Source: Flavobacteriales bacterium (lineage in GTDB: Bacteria > Bacteroidota > Bacteroidia > Flavobacteriales_F > PHOS-HE28). Taken from it: 64,000 nucleotides of DNA. The DNA lies in assembly GCA_026129465.1 (NCBI GenBank), contig JAHCIA010000001.1, positions 815,964 through 879,963 on the forward strand, in the 5' to 3' direction. Shown in pieces: positions 51,114 through 60,081 of the stretch (positions within the stretch are counted from its first letter, which is position 1; every line of letters begins with the position of its first letter). The notes under the pieces are model-generated. The model ran no database searches. It was not told the origin of the DNA and was given only the letters and a program-made list of their open reading frames with translations. Both the position numbers and the translations under genes were made by a program.

Positions 51114-53516
51114 ATGCTCACAGGTCCAACGGTCGCGACGATCAGCGTGACGACCATGCTTTTGGCGATCCTTGCCTTTGGTGGATCGCAGGCGCAGACC
51201 TACATCAACATCGCGCCGCAGGAAGGCATCGACATCCTGGTGAACAGCGACGACTTCGGGAACGGCGTTTCGTTCTACGATTTCGATGAGGATGGCTGGG
51301 ACGATCTCACCTTCGCGGTGAGCGGGGACAGCATCGCCTTTTACAGGAACCTCGGCGGCACCTTCCAGCGCCTGCCATCGTTCATCCCCGGTCCTGGAGA
51401 GACCAAACATGTGCTGTGGGTGGACTATGATGAGGACGATGACCTTGACCTCTTCATCACCACCTACAATGGTACCTACAGGCTCTACCGTAATGTGGGT
51501 GACTTCAACTTCATCGACGTCTCCGCCACTTCAGGTATCTTCCAGTACGTCTCCACCACCTACGGCGCTTCCTGGGGGGATTACGACCGGGATGGCGACC
51601 TGGACCTCTATGTGTGCAAGTACCAGTTGTCCGGTGACCCGGGCACCTACTCCTTCCTGAACAAACTCTATCGCAACAACGGCAATGGCACCTTCACCGA
51701 TGTGACGGTGCAGGCGGGTGTTGGGGATGGGGTGCGCCTTTCCTTCCAATCCGTTTGGATGGACTACGACCAGGACGGCTGGCCCGACCTGTTCATCATC
51801 AACGACCGGCTCTACGCCAACAGTCTTTACCGCAACAATGGCGACGGCACCTTCACCGATGTCTCCGTCCAGGCCGGCATCGGCTTCGCCTTCCAGGACC
51901 CGATGACCGCCACGGTGGGCGACTTCGACAACGACGGCGACCTGGACATCTTCTTCTCCAACACGGGCATCGCGGACAAACCTTCCCGGCTGTTGGTGAA
52001 CAACGGTGACGGCACCTTCACGGAATCCACCGAGCAGTATGGCACCGACATCTACGACTGGGGCTGGGGAGGCCTGTGGGTGGATCACGACAACAACGGT
52101 TGGCAGGACCTCTACATGGCGACCGGCAGGCCCATGGGCCCGGTGACCGCGAACCAATTCAAGCGCAACCTGGGTGGCACGCACTTCGAGGACGCCGGGG
52201 ATATCTTCCTGAGCGACCATGTGGCCCAGAGCTTCGGTGTGGCCCGCGGCGATGTGGACAACGACGGCTCCTACGACATCGCCGTGCAGGGGCAGAACCC
52301 CTACCCGCCTTTCGTGTGGAAGAACTCGGGTGGATCCAACAACCATATCAAGCTCACCCTGCGCGGCACCATTTCCAACCGCATGGCCATCAGCAGTTGG
52401 ATCAGGGTATTCGCCAATGGCATGTGCCAGACCGAATACACCTTCTGCGGCCAGAACTTCGTGGGGCAGAATTCCCAGCATCACATCTTCGGGCTGGGCC
52501 AGGCCCTGGGGATCGATTCCGTTGAAGTGGAGTACCTCAGCGGCCATGTGGACACGTACTACGACCTGCCGATCAACGCGCACCATCATCTCACCGAGGG
52601 TGAGACGTACACCGCCACGATCGCCCCGTCAGGGCCTCTCGCCTTCTGTCAGGGCGGGTCGGTGACCTTGGACGCCGGCGACCACCACAGCTATCTCTGG
52701 AGCAACGGCCATACGGAACGCTACCTCACCGTTTCCGCGAGCGGCATCTTCAGTGTCACCGTGCAGAACCCGTTCGGCATCTCGGCACAAAGTGCGCAGG
52801 TGACCGTGGTGGTGCATCCCTTGCCTGTTCCGGCACCCGATGTGACGATGCCTTCCTGCACAGGTTCGTCGGATGGCGTCATCGAGGTGGTGAATCTGGT
52901 GGGGATCCCCGCCTTGGAAGTGGTCTGGGGCCATGGCGCACAAGGGGCCTTGCTCACCGATCTGCCAGCGGGCAACTACACCTTCATCTTCACCGACACC
53001 AACGGCTGCTCGGCAAATGGACAGGCCATCCTGGAAGACCCCGCGCCCCTGTTCGTGCAATGGTCCGCCACCCCGGAAATGGCAGGCCAGGACGGTACCC
53101 TGCAAGTGGTGGTCTTCGGCGGCACCACGCCCTACACGATAACGCTGAATGGATCGCCCATCGGCTTGTTCACCGATGGGTTGACCAGCGGCACCTATGA
53201 ACTGGTGGTGACCGACGCCAATGGCTGCATGGAAGTGTTCGAGGTCGTCATAGACGATCTTACCGGGATCCTCTCGCAGGCGTTCGCAAGGCTTCGCGTT
53301 TTCCCCAACCCCTCGGCCGGGGTGGTCTTCATTGAAGGTCTGCCCGAAGGTGCGATGCTTTCCATCCTGGATGCGAATGGCCGGGTGATCCGTGATGCCG
53401 GGATCGTGGGCGAGGGCAGGCTCGATGTCTCGGGCCTGGCCATGGGGCGATACGTCATGCGATTCCAGAACGGACGTGGTGGCACATACGAGCACACCCT
53501 GGTGGTCCAGCGCTGA
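51114..53516 (+). CDS. FG-GAP/VCBS (CRTAC1-like) T9SS-secreted protein with SprB-type repeat
   Basis: 800 residues. Signal peptide then six to seven FG-GAP/VCBS calcium-loop repeats: SFYDFDEDGWDDLTFAVSGD, WVDYDEDDDLDLFITT, SWGDYDRDGDLDLYVC and others, with paired Asp residues. An ASPIC/UnbV region follows (NNHIKLTLRGTISNRMAISS, then IFGLGQALGIDSVEVEYLSG), then an immunoglobulin-like and SprB-repeat region (PSCTGSSDGVIEVVN, then GHGAQGALLTDLPAGNYTF) and a T9SS sorting domain (LRVFPNPSAGVVFIEG). The repeats form a calcium-binding propeller for adhesion. Directly downstream of the haloperoxidase-like gene; both may make one surface structure. Ends in VVQR. Confidence 0.92.
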   Translation: MLTGPTVATISVTTMLLAILAFGGSQAQTYINIAPQEGIDILVNSDDFGNGVSFYDFDEDGWDDLTFAVSGDSIAFYRNLGGTFQRLPSFIPGPGETKHVLWVDYDEDDDLDLFITTYNGTYRLYRNVGDFNFIDVSATSGIFQYVSTTYGASWGDYDRDGDLDLYVCKYQLSGDPGTYSFLNKLYRNNGNGTFTDVTVQAGVGDGVRLSFQSVWMDYDQDGWPDLFIINDRLYANSLYRNNGDGTFTDVSVQAGIGFAFQDPMTATVGDFDNDGDLDIFFSNTGIADKPSRLLVNNGDGTFTESTEQYGTDIYDWGWGGLWVDHDNNGWQDLYMATGRPMGPVTANQFKRNLGGTHFEDAGDIFLSDHVAQSFGVARGDVDNDGSYDIAVQGQNPYPPFVWKNSGGSNNHIKLTLRGTISNRMAISSWIRVFANGMCQTEYTFCGQNFVGQNSQHHIFGLGQALGIDSVEVEYLSGHVDTYYDLPINAHHHLTEGETYTATIAPSGPLAFCQGGSVTLDAGDHHSYLWSNGHTERYLTVSASGIFSVTVQNPFGISAQSAQVTVVVHPLPVPAPDVTMPSCTGSSDGVIEVVNLVGIPALEVVWGHGAQGALLTDLPAGNYTFIFTDTNGCSANGQAILEDPAPLFVQWSATPEMAGQDGTLQVVVFGGTTPYTITLNGSPIGLFTDGLTSGTYELVVTDANGCMEVFEVVIDDLTGILSQAFARLRVFPNPSAGVVFIEGLPEGAMLSILDANGRVIRDAGIVGEGRLDVSGLAMGRYVMRFQNGRGGTYEHTLVVQR

Positions 53517-53525
53517 GGGCGCGGA

Positions 53526-54224
53526 TCACGAATCGCCTTTCTCGGTCAGCCCGTATTTGCGGTAGAGGCGCGCCTTGCGCTTCTCCAGACGTGCCTGGGC
53601 CCTGTCGGTGCGGGCCGCACGCATGGCCACGGGCAGCTCACCCGCTTCGATCCGCCTGACGATCACTTCGACCATCTTGTCCTCACCATGGGCATCGTAG
53701 GTGCTCTTGAGGTCGTGGCCGAACAGGCGTGCCATGCCCTGCCAGACGAAGGCCTGGAATCCACCACGCAACTCCTTTACCAGCGTGTAGGAAGTGCGCC
53801 CGGTCTCGCGGTCGATCAGCTTCACCAGCACGCGGCCCTGGCTCATGGTCAGGTCCTTCACCTCGGCTTCGAACTCGGCACGCAGCTCGGCTTCCGCCAG
53901 CTTCACGTACAGTTCCTGATCGCCTTCACGCTCGATCCGTGCGAGATCGTGCTCATATTCCTGCAGCAATTCACGCGTGATCCGTGCATAAGGATAGACC
54001 TTGATCACATTGCGGGTGAGCTTGTCGTAGCGCGCCGCCTCCCGTTGATCGCGCGGCCGCCAACGCCCATGCACCACGGTCTCCGGGAGGTGGATGATGG
54101 GCACCGTGTCTCCGTCCACCACCTGGGCGAAGACCAGATAGCCCTGGCCGGCCTGCTGACCCATGGCTGCGCCCATCGCCAACATGGCGGCCAAGGCGAG
54201 GAGGGAACGCTGGGAAGAAGACAT
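53526..54224 (-). CDS. DUF4294 exported protein
   Basis: 232 residues. Signal peptide MSSSQRSLLALAAMLAMGAAM, then a helical domain: IIHLPETVVHGRWRPRDQRE, then YPYARITRELLQEYEHDLAR, then LTMSQGRVLVKLIDRETGRT and FVWQGMARLFGHDLKSTYD. Matches the DUF4294 family, found in Bacteroidota and of unknown role. The start at ATG 54224 gives the signal peptide; an upstream ATG in the same frame is unlikely. Converges with the FG-GAP gene, 9 nt apart. Confidence 0.88.
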   Translation of the reverse strand: MSSSQRSLLALAAMLAMGAAMGQQAGQGYLVFAQVVDGDTVPIIHLPETVVHGRWRPRDQREAARYDKLTRNVIKVYPYARITRELLQEYEHDLARIEREGDQELYVKLAEAELRAEFEAEVKDLTMSQGRVLVKLIDRETGRTSYTLVKELRGGFQAFVWQGMARLFGHDLKSTYDAHGEDKMVEVIVRRIEAGELPVAMRAARTDRAQARLEKRKARLYRKYGLTEKGDS

Positions 54225-54286
54225 CAGAGCGTGGCCGGGTGTGAAGTTACCACCACCACCGGCGTGCCACGGATCCGTTCTACGCT

Positions 54287-55780
54287 TCAACGTCGCTTCA
54301 GTTTCCAGGCGGAAGACGACCTGCCCGCAGCCTCGGCGGGGGCCATGCTCCGGGTATCCTCCCCGCGAATGGCCGCCACCAGGGCCGCCGCCCGCATCCC
54401 GGCCGGGTCCGAGCCAAGCAGCCGCTCCGGGGTGAAGTGGTCGCGCACGAAATGGGTGTCGTACTTCCCACTACGGAAGGCCTCATGGCCCATCACGTAG
54501 CGGCAGAAGCCCAGTGTGGTCTCGATGCCACTGATCACATAGTCGTCGATGGCCCGCTCCATGCGGGCGATGGCCTCCTGGCGCGTGGCGCCGTGGGTGA
54601 TGAGCTTGGCGATCATGGGGTCGTAGTGGATGGGTACGTCCATGCCCTCCTCGAAACCGTCGTCCACGCGCACCCCCAGCCCTTGTGGTGGCCGGTAGGC
54701 ATGAAGCCGGCCGATGTCCGGCAGGAAATTGTTCGCGGGGTCCTCGGCGTAGACGCGCACCTCGATGGCATGTCCCTGGATCTCCAGGTCCTCCTGCTTG
54801 AAGGGCAGCTTCTCCCCTTCCGCCACACGGATCTGCAGCTTCACCAGGTCGAGTCCGGTGATCATCTCGGTCACGGGGTGTTCCACCTGCAGGCGGGTAT
54901 TCATCTCCATGAAATAGAAATCGCTGTTCTCGTCGAGGAGGAACTCCACGGTTCCCGCGCCCACGTAATCCACACTGCGGGCCACGGCCACCGCCGCCTC
55001 GCCCATGCGCTTGCGCAACGCCGTGGTGAGCACCGCACTGGGCGCCTCCTCCACCACTTTCTGGTGGCGGCGTTGGATGCTGCATTCGCGCTCGAAGAGG
55101 TAACAGATGTTGCCGTGCTTGTCGGCCATGATCTGCACTTCGATGTGACGTGGACCGGCGACGTACTTCTCGATGAACACGCTGCCGTCGCCAAAGGCGT
55201 TGGTGGCCTCGCTGATGGCGCGTTCCAGACCTTCCTGCAGGCCGGCCTCCTCCTCCACGATGCGCATGCCCTTGCCACCGCCACCCGCCGCGGCCTTGAT
55301 CAGGATGGGGAACTTGATGGTCTTGGCCACGGCGATCGCTTCCTTCAGCCCACTGACTGCGCCTTCCGTTCCAGGCACCAGCGGAACATCGAAAGCCTTC
55401 ACCGCCTCCTTGGCGGCGAGCTTGTCGCCCATCACCTTCATCGCCTTGGGTGAGGGTCCCACGAAGACCACGCCCGCTTTTTCCAACGCCATGGCGAACT
55501 CACCGTTCTCACTCAGGAAACCGTAACCGGGGTGTACGGCATCCACCTTCAGGTCCTTGCAGACCTGGATGAGCTTGTCGATCACCAGGTAGCTCTCCTT
55601 GCTGGGTGGCGGACCTATGCACACGGCCTCGTCGGCGAAGCGCACGAAAGGGGCATTGCGGTCGGCCTCGGAATACACGGCCACGGTATGGATGCCCATC
55701 TCGCGGGCGGAACGCATCACACGCAGGGCGATCTCGCCGCGATTGGCGATGAGGAGCTTCTCGATCTTCTTCTTGGCCAT
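54287..55780 (-). CDS. accC: biotin carboxylase subunit of an acyl-CoA carboxylase
   Basis: 497 residues. Carboxylates biotin on BCCP using ATP and bicarbonate. Motifs: LLIANRGEIALRVMRSAREM, then HPGYGFLSENGEFAMALEKA, the ATP-grasp loop KAAAGGGGKGMRIVEEE, then ECSIQRRHQKVVEEAPS, EFLLDENSDFYFMEMNTRLQ and VEHPVTEMITGLDLVKLQI. A C-terminal tail of about 45 residues beyond the usual 450 is seen, without a biotin attachment (MKM) motif. It could belong to acetyl-, propionyl- or methylcrotonyl-CoA carboxylase; the partner genes are outside the window. Preceded on the minus strand by CATCTTCG, a weak -7 variant. Confidence 0.93.
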   Translation of the reverse strand: MAKKKIEKLLIANRGEIALRVMRSAREMGIHTVAVYSEADRNAPFVRFADEAVCIGPPPSKESYLVIDKLIQVCKDLKVDAVHPGYGFLSENGEFAMALEKAGVVFVGPSPKAMKVMGDKLAAKEAVKAFDVPLVPGTEGAVSGLKEAIAVAKTIKFPILIKAAAGGGGKGMRIVEEEAGLQEGLERAISEATNAFGDGSVFIEKYVAGPRHIEVQIMADKHGNICYLFERECSIQRRHQKVVEEAPSAVLTTALRKRMGEAAVAVARSVDYVGAGTVEFLLDENSDFYFMEMNTRLQVEHPVTEMITGLDLVKLQIRVAEGEKLPFKQEDLEIQGHAIEVRVYAEDPANNFLPDIGRLHAYRPPQGLGVRVDDGFEEGMDVPIHYDPMIAKLITHGATRQEAIARMERAIDDYVISGIETTLGFCRYVMGHEAFRSGKYDTHFVRDHFTPERLLGSDPAGMRAAALVAAIRGEDTRSMAPAEAAGRSSSAWKLKRR

Positions 55781-55854
55781 GGGATCACCCCGCGCAATGG
55801 TCCGGGGATCGCGAAGATGCGAAGGGCTGGCCTGATCTTTGGCCTTGGCAGGCC

Positions 55855-56796
55855 ATGCGCCTGTCTTTCATCCTGATCCTCGCCCTGGTCGTGGGTCGAT
55901 CCTGGGCCCAGATCGGCCGCAAGGAGATGAGGACCGACAGCGGCACAGTGGTCCTGCATCACTTCAAGACCGGTGGCATCAGCACCTGCGAGTGGACCGA
56001 CCAGGACGGTCGCTGGGGCCGCAGTTGGGCCTACAAGCGCAATGGGGAGGTGATCTTCGACGGCCACACCCGCCGCTTCGCCGGTCATTCCTCGGTGCGC
56101 TTCAATTACCACCCGAACGGCGCCGTAAGCCGTGTGGAGACCAGCGATGCGCCTGACGGTGGCATCCAATGGTACAAGAGCACCACCACCTTCGATGCGG
56201 AGGGGAACAAGACCGGTTTCAACGAGCAAGGTCACGACAACTACGGGCCGATACCGCGGATGGACTGGCCAATGGAGCGTCTCAGGCCTCCAGCTGACGT
56301 ACCTCTTCCCAAGGAGCAGCCCAGGCAGGAAGTGATCACCTGCCAGCGCATGTTCCAAACGGAACTCTTCGTGGTGAACCCCACCAACGCCGCTGTGCGT
56401 GTGGTGGCCACGCCCAAGGCCCCCTCGCCAGCCATGCCAGGTGGCACCTGGACCATGGCGCCTGGCGATACCATCCGGATCGGCGCCATCAGCATGGGGG
56501 AGACCTGGCCCGATTGGAAGACCATGGTGGACCTGAGCATTGTGCAGGTGGTGCTGGGCGACCGCAACAAGGCCGTGGCGCGCATCCGTAACGACGAGAA
56601 GATTCTGGGTGAGGAACACCGGCAGGTGCACGTGGTCATCGAGGGCTGGACCACCCTGAGGCCCAACGAAGGGCCCGATGTACACCATGCGCCGCCCCCC
56701 ATGCGAAAGCTCGATGAGGAATCACTGAAGAAAGAACCGGCGGTGAAGGAGGTAAAGCGGCGGTGGTGGCGGTTCTGGCGATCAGGCCGGAAGTGA
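55855..56796 (+). CDS. exported protein of unknown function (313 aa)
   Basis: Signal peptide MRLSFILILALVVGRSWAQ. The first half has MORN-like strands (RNGEVIFDGHTRRFAG, then HPNGAVSRVETSD), the second a beta-sandwich-like region (FQTELFVVNPTNAAVRVVAT), and the end is basic (KRRWWRFWRSGRK). No family recognised. GATCTTTG, one base off the -7 consensus, lies 12 nt upstream. The last 15 nt overlap the convergent hydrolase gene. Confidence 0.7.
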   Translation: MRLSFILILALVVGRSWAQIGRKEMRTDSGTVVLHHFKTGGISTCEWTDQDGRWGRSWAYKRNGEVIFDGHTRRFAGHSSVRFNYHPNGAVSRVETSDAPDGGIQWYKSTTTFDAEGNKTGFNEQGHDNYGPIPRMDWPMERLRPPADVPLPKEQPRQEVITCQRMFQTELFVVNPTNAAVRVVATPKAPSPAMPGGTWTMAPGDTIRIGAISMGETWPDWKTMVDLSIVQVVLGDRNKAVARIRNDEKILGEEHRQVHVVIEGWTTLRPNEGPDVHHAPPPMRKLDEESLKKEPAVKEVKRRWWRFWRSGRK

Positions 56797-57474
56797 GCCC
56801 CAGAAGGCCTGCAGGTGCGGCAGCAATACTTTGCGATCCACCGCCTCGAAGGAATGCGGCGTGTTGGGCAGCACGAGTGTGCCTGCCTTGGGCATCAGAC
56901 GCGCGGCCTGCAGGGTGTGCTCGGGCACGGCGGTCTGGTCGCGGTCGCCCACGCACAGCAGCACCGGGCAGGTGATGGTGGCGAACACCACCGGTGTCAG
57001 CAACGGCTTCTCGTGCAGCCCGGTGATGAGGCAGGCCGTCTCCTTCACCAGATCTACCCAGCGGTCCGCGCCGTGTTGTTCGGCCAGCATCTCGGCGAAG
57101 CGCGGCACCTTCGCATGGATCTTCTCCGGGTCCAACAGGCGCCGTTCGCGTTCCAAGCCCTCGCGGTCCCAGTTGAGCTTGGTGCCCAGTGTCACCACCG
57201 AGCGCACACGCTCCGGGTACCGGCTCGCGAAAAGCAGCGCCGCATAGCCGCCCATGCTGAAGCCGAGGAGGTCGGCCTGCTGCCAGCCGGCTTCGTCCAA
57301 TGCGATGGAGATGTCCTCCACGAAATGTTCGAAGGTGAGACCACCAGGCGGGATGGACCGCTGGCCGTGGCCGCGCAGATCGATGGCGCGTGATGCGAGG
57401 CCGGGCAGGTCGGCGGAAAGTGGCGCGAGCTGATCACGGGTACCGAGTGCGCCGTGTAGAAGAAGGAGATCCAT
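56782..57474 (-). CDS. alpha/beta hydrolase
   Basis: 230 residues starting MDLLLLHGALGTRDQLAPLS (oxyanion-hole HG). Nucleophile Ser in LLGFSMGGYAALLFAS, catalytic Asp in VLLCVGDRDQTAVPEHT, catalytic His in LPNTPHSFEAVDRK. The RYPERVRSVVTLGTK motif is typical of small esterases and thioesterase-like hydrolases of the BioH/MenH group, substrate unknown. The ATG at 57474 is chosen since it starts exactly at the first strand; ten upstream residues are possible. Confidence 0.9.
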   Translation of the reverse strand: MDLLLLHGALGTRDQLAPLSADLPGLASRAIDLRGHGQRSIPPGGLTFEHFVEDISIALDEAGWQQADLLGFSMGGYAALLFASRYPERVRSVVTLGTKLNWDREGLERERRLLDPEKIHAKVPRFAEMLAEQHGADRWVDLVKETACLITGLHEKPLLTPVVFATITCPVLLCVGDRDQTAVPEHTLQAARLMPKAGTLVLPNTPHSFEAVDRKVLLPHLQAFWGSLPA

Positions 57475-57505
57475 ATGCACATGCTGCGAAGGCTCTCGCA
57501 CCACC

Positions 57506-58696
57506 CTATGCCAGCACCTCCTTCACCCGGTCCGCCGCTTCCTGCAGGGCCACGGCGCTCAGCACCTTCAGCCCGCTGTTGTCGATGAGTTCCTTGGCCT
57601 CGATGGCGTTGGTGCCTTGCAGGCGCACGATGATGGGCACCGGAATGTCTCCGATGTTCTTGTAGGCGTCCACGATGCCTTGCGCCACGCGGTCGCAGCG
57701 CACGATGCCACCGAAGATGTTCACCAGGATCGCCTTCACGCGCTCGTCTTTCAGGATGATGCGGAAGGCCTTCTCCACGCGCTGGGCATCGGCCGTACCG
57801 CCCACATCCAGGAAGTTGGCTGGCTCGCCACCGCTGAGCTTGATGATGTCCATGGTGGCCATGGCCAGGCCGGCACCATTGACCATGCAGCCCACGTTGC
57901 CATCCAACCGCACGTAGTTGAGGCCCGCTTCACCAGCCTCCACCTCGATGGGGTCCTCCTCGGTCTTGTCGCGCATCTCCTTGTAGTCGGGATGGCGGAA
58001 GAGGCCGTTGCCGTCCAGGCGCACCTTGGCGTCAACCGCGGCGATCTTGTCGTCGCTGGTCTTCAGCACGGGGTTGATCTCGAACATGGCGGCATCGCAG
58101 CCCTCGTACGCGGCATAGAGCGCGGCCACGAACTTCACCATCTCCTTCTTCGCGGTGCCGGTGAGGCCCAGGTTCACCGCGATCTTGTTGCACTGGAAGG
58201 GACGCAGGCCCACGCGCGGGTCCACCGTCTCCTTGAAGATCTTCTCCGGCGTGTGCTCGGCCACCTCCTCGATGTCCATGCCGCCCTCAGTGCTGTACAT
58301 GATGATGTTGCGGCCCGAGGCGCGGTCCAGCAGCACGCTCATGTAGAACTCCTTCGGCTCGCTGGGGCCCGGGCCGTACATGTCCTCGGCGATGAGCACC
58401 TTGTGCACCTTCTTCCCGGAAGGCGGGGTCTGCGGCGTGATGAGTTGCATGCCGATGATGGCCCCGGCCTTCTCGCGCACCTCGTCGATGCTCTTGGCCA
58501 GCTTCACACCACCACCCTTGCCGCGGCCGCCCGCGTGGATCTGGGCTTTCACCACCCAGAACTTGGTGCCGGTCTCCTGGCCAAGCCGCTTGGCTTGTTC
58601 AACGGCCTCGTCGGCGTTGTACGCCACGTAGCCACGTTGGATGCGGACGCCATATTGGGCGAGGATGCTTTTGCCTTGGTATTCGTGGAGATTCAT
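57506..58696 (-). CDS. sucC: SucC, succinyl-CoA synthetase beta subunit
   Basis: 396 residues. ATP-grasp ligase of the TCA cycle, interconverting succinyl-CoA and succinate with nucleotide triphosphate. N-terminal MNLHEYQGKSILAQYGVRIQ, then IHAGGRGKGGGVKLAKSIDE, the metal/substrate region EINPVLKTSDDKIAAVDAKV, VGCMVNGAGLAMATMDIIK, FLDVGGTADAQRVEKAF and GGIVRCDRVAQGIVDAYKN. The ATG is preceded on the minus strand, after only 7 nt, by a tandem heptamer array, so the usual promoter context is missing. sucD is not adjacent. Confidence 0.97.
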   Translation of the reverse strand: MNLHEYQGKSILAQYGVRIQRGYVAYNADEAVEQAKRLGQETGTKFWVVKAQIHAGGRGKGGGVKLAKSIDEVREKAGAIIGMQLITPQTPPSGKKVHKVLIAEDMYGPGPSEPKEFYMSVLLDRASGRNIIMYSTEGGMDIEEVAEHTPEKIFKETVDPRVGLRPFQCNKIAVNLGLTGTAKKEMVKFVAALYAAYEGCDAAMFEINPVLKTSDDKIAAVDAKVRLDGNGLFRHPDYKEMRDKTEEDPIEVEAGEAGLNYVRLDGNVGCMVNGAGLAMATMDIIKLSGGEPANFLDVGGTADAQRVEKAFRIILKDERVKAILVNIFGGIVRCDRVAQGIVDAYKNIGDIPVPIIVRLQGTNAIEAKELIDNSGLKVLSAVALQEAADRVKEVLA

Positions 58697-58703
58697 GCTG
58701 AGA

Positions 58704-58780
58704 GAGTGGGGAGTGAAGAGTGAAGAGTGAAGAGTGAAGAGTGAAGAGTGAAGAGTGAAGAGTGGGGAGTGGGGAGTGTG
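58704..58780. repeat. tandem heptamer array GAGTGNN (11 units)
   Basis: Eleven GAGTGNN heptamers in a row, seven of them exactly GAGTGAA, with GAGTGGG and GAGTGTG at the ends. It starts 7 nt upstream of the sucC ATG and faces a shorter CACTCNN array at 59318-59345 in inverted orientation, with a four-helix-bundle gene between them. Confidence 0.95.
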
Positions 58781-58835
58781 GTGAGTCGAGAGGGTAGCGT
58801 CGGGAGTGTGGTGTATGGGGGGCCGAACAGGGTCC

Positions 58836-59261
58836 TTAGCGGAGGAATTGCAAAGTCGTGAACGAGAGCCACATGAACAGCACCGTTCGTCCGCCGGGGA
58901 GCTTGCCCCAACGTGGCGTCTTGCGATCGATGTAGGTGCGCAACAATCGGCCGATCTCGTCCGCCAAAGAAAGCATGTGTACGGTCTGGTCCGGTGGGAA
59001 GTAGCCCCGGCGTTCTGTGAGGATCAACATGGAGATCACCTCATTGCAGGAACCCTTCGCGATCCAGAGGTACCTCAATTGATGGCGGTCGGAAGGCATC
59101 TCGAAGCCCTCTGCCAGGTTGTTGCAGATCGAGAGCGAGGCCCGGAAAAGCTGGTCCCGAAAGCCCCAATTGCGGTTCCCCTCCAGAGCGACATCGACAG
59201 CCTCACAGAGTTCCATGGCCTTCTGCCAGGCGAGCGAATCACGGAAACTCTGCATGCCCAT
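58836..59261 (-). CDS. four-helix-bundle protein (23S-rRNA intervening-sequence / Avd-like family)
   Basis: 141 residues: SFRDSLAWQKAMELCEAVDV, then NWGFRDQLFRASLSICNNLA, then EGFEMPSDRHQLRYLWIAKG and CNEVISMLILTERRGYF. This is the four-helix bundle family first seen in rRNA intervening sequences and related to Avd of diversity-generating retroelements. No reverse transcriptase or variable repeat is nearby, so it is not a retroelement here. Start ATG 59261 (MGMQSF) fits the family. Framed by inverted heptamer arrays, which suggests a small mobile cassette; a separate C-terminal hydrophobic stretch (TVLFMWLSFTTLQFL) is unusual. Confidence 0.88.
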   Translation of the reverse strand: MGMQSFRDSLAWQKAMELCEAVDVALEGNRNWGFRDQLFRASLSICNNLAEGFEMPSDRHQLRYLWIAKGSCNEVISMLILTERRGYFPPDQTVHMLSLADEIGRLLRTYIDRKTPRWGKLPGGRTVLFMWLSFTTLQFLR

Positions 59262-59317
59262 GCGAACGGTGATCGGACCACAAGTGTAAGCTGAAAGAAA
59301 AGCCCGGGCACTTCTCG

Positions 59318-59345
59318 CACTCGTCACTCCGCACTCTCCACTCAC
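59318..59345. repeat. tandem heptamer array CACTCNN (4 units)
   Basis: CACTCGT, CACTCCG, CACTCTC and CACTCAC follow one another on the plus strand. Read on the minus strand the 58704-58780 array is the same CACTCNN pattern, so the two arrays are in inverted orientation around the four-helix-bundle gene. Confidence 0.85.
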
Positions 59346-59399
59346 TACTTCCTCGGACGGTAATGCGAAGCTGACCAGTGAGTCCTTTCTTTGCCTTCC

Positions 59400-60053
59400 A
59401 TGATCGAAGCCCTCGGCATCCACAAGCGTTTCGGAGACCTCTCCGTGCTGAAGGGCGTGGACCTGACCGTGGCCCGGGGCGAAGTGGTAAGCATCGTGGG
59501 TGCGAGCGGCGCTGGCAAGACCACCCTGCTGCAGATCATCGGCACCCTGGAACGCGCTGACGCGGGCAGCCTGCACATCGCCGGTGAAGAGGTGCATCGG
59601 TTGGGCACCAACGCGCTCGCCGCCTTCCGCAACAGGCACATCGGCTTCGTGTTCCAGTTCCACCACTTGCTGCCGGAGTTCACCGCACTGGAGAACGTGA
59701 TGATGCCCGGGCTCATCGCCGGCAAGGCCATGGCCGATTGCGCCCCACGCGCCGCGGAACTGCTGGACCGGCTGAACGTGCTCCCGCGCAAGGACCACAA
59801 GCCCGGCCAGCTCAGTGGTGGCGAACAGCAACGCGTGGCCGTGGCCCGGGCGCTGTTCAATGGACCTGGCGTGGTGCTGGCCGATGAACCGAGCGGCAAC
59901 CTCGATTCGGCGCATGCCCGCGAATTGCACGAACTCTTCTTCGAACTGCGCCGCGAGATGGGCCAGACCTTCGTGATCGTGACGCACAATGAAGAACTCG
60001 CCGGCATGGCGGATCGCAGATTGGTGATGCGCGATGGCGTGATCGTCACTTGA
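59400..60053 (+). CDS. lolD: LolD-like ABC transporter ATP-binding protein
   Basis: 217 residues. Walker [13 protein letters not shown] (about 35-46), Q-loop [20 protein letters not shown], signature [15 protein letters not shown], Walker [14 protein letters not shown], switch VTHNEE. The [12 protein letters not shown] segment and the DEPSGNLDS sequence are those of LolD, which powers release of outer-membrane lipoproteins from the inner membrane. LolC/E are not adjacent. Start ATG 59400 fits the family start [12 protein letters not shown]. It begins 54 nt after the CACTCNN array. Confidence 0.92.
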   Translation: MIEALGIHKRFGDLSVLKGVDLTVARGEVVSIVGASGAGKTTLLQIIGTLERADAGSLHIAGEEVHRLGTNALAAFRNRHIGFVFQFHHLLPEFTALENVMMPGLIAGKAMADCAPRAAELLDRLNVLPRKDHKPGQLSGGEQQRVAVARALFNGPGVVLADEPSGNLDSAHARELHELFFELRREMGQTFVIVTHNEELAGMADRRLVMRDGVIVT

Positions 60054-60060
60054 TAACTTG
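60054..60060 (+). promoter_or_regulatory. -7-like box of the DUF4412 gene (TAACTTG)
   Basis: TAnnTTG form (one T shorter), 21 nt upstream of the ATG at 60082, immediately after the lolD stop. Confidence 0.4.
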
Positions 60061-60081
60061 CGGTACCAAAGCCACTACCCC

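Noticed and set aside
58704..58780. CRISPR array
   Set aside because: Units are contiguous 7-mers with no spacers; it is a simple tandem repeat.
58836..59261. Avd protein of a diversity-generating retroelement
   Set aside because: No reverse transcriptase, template repeat or variable repeat is present nearby.
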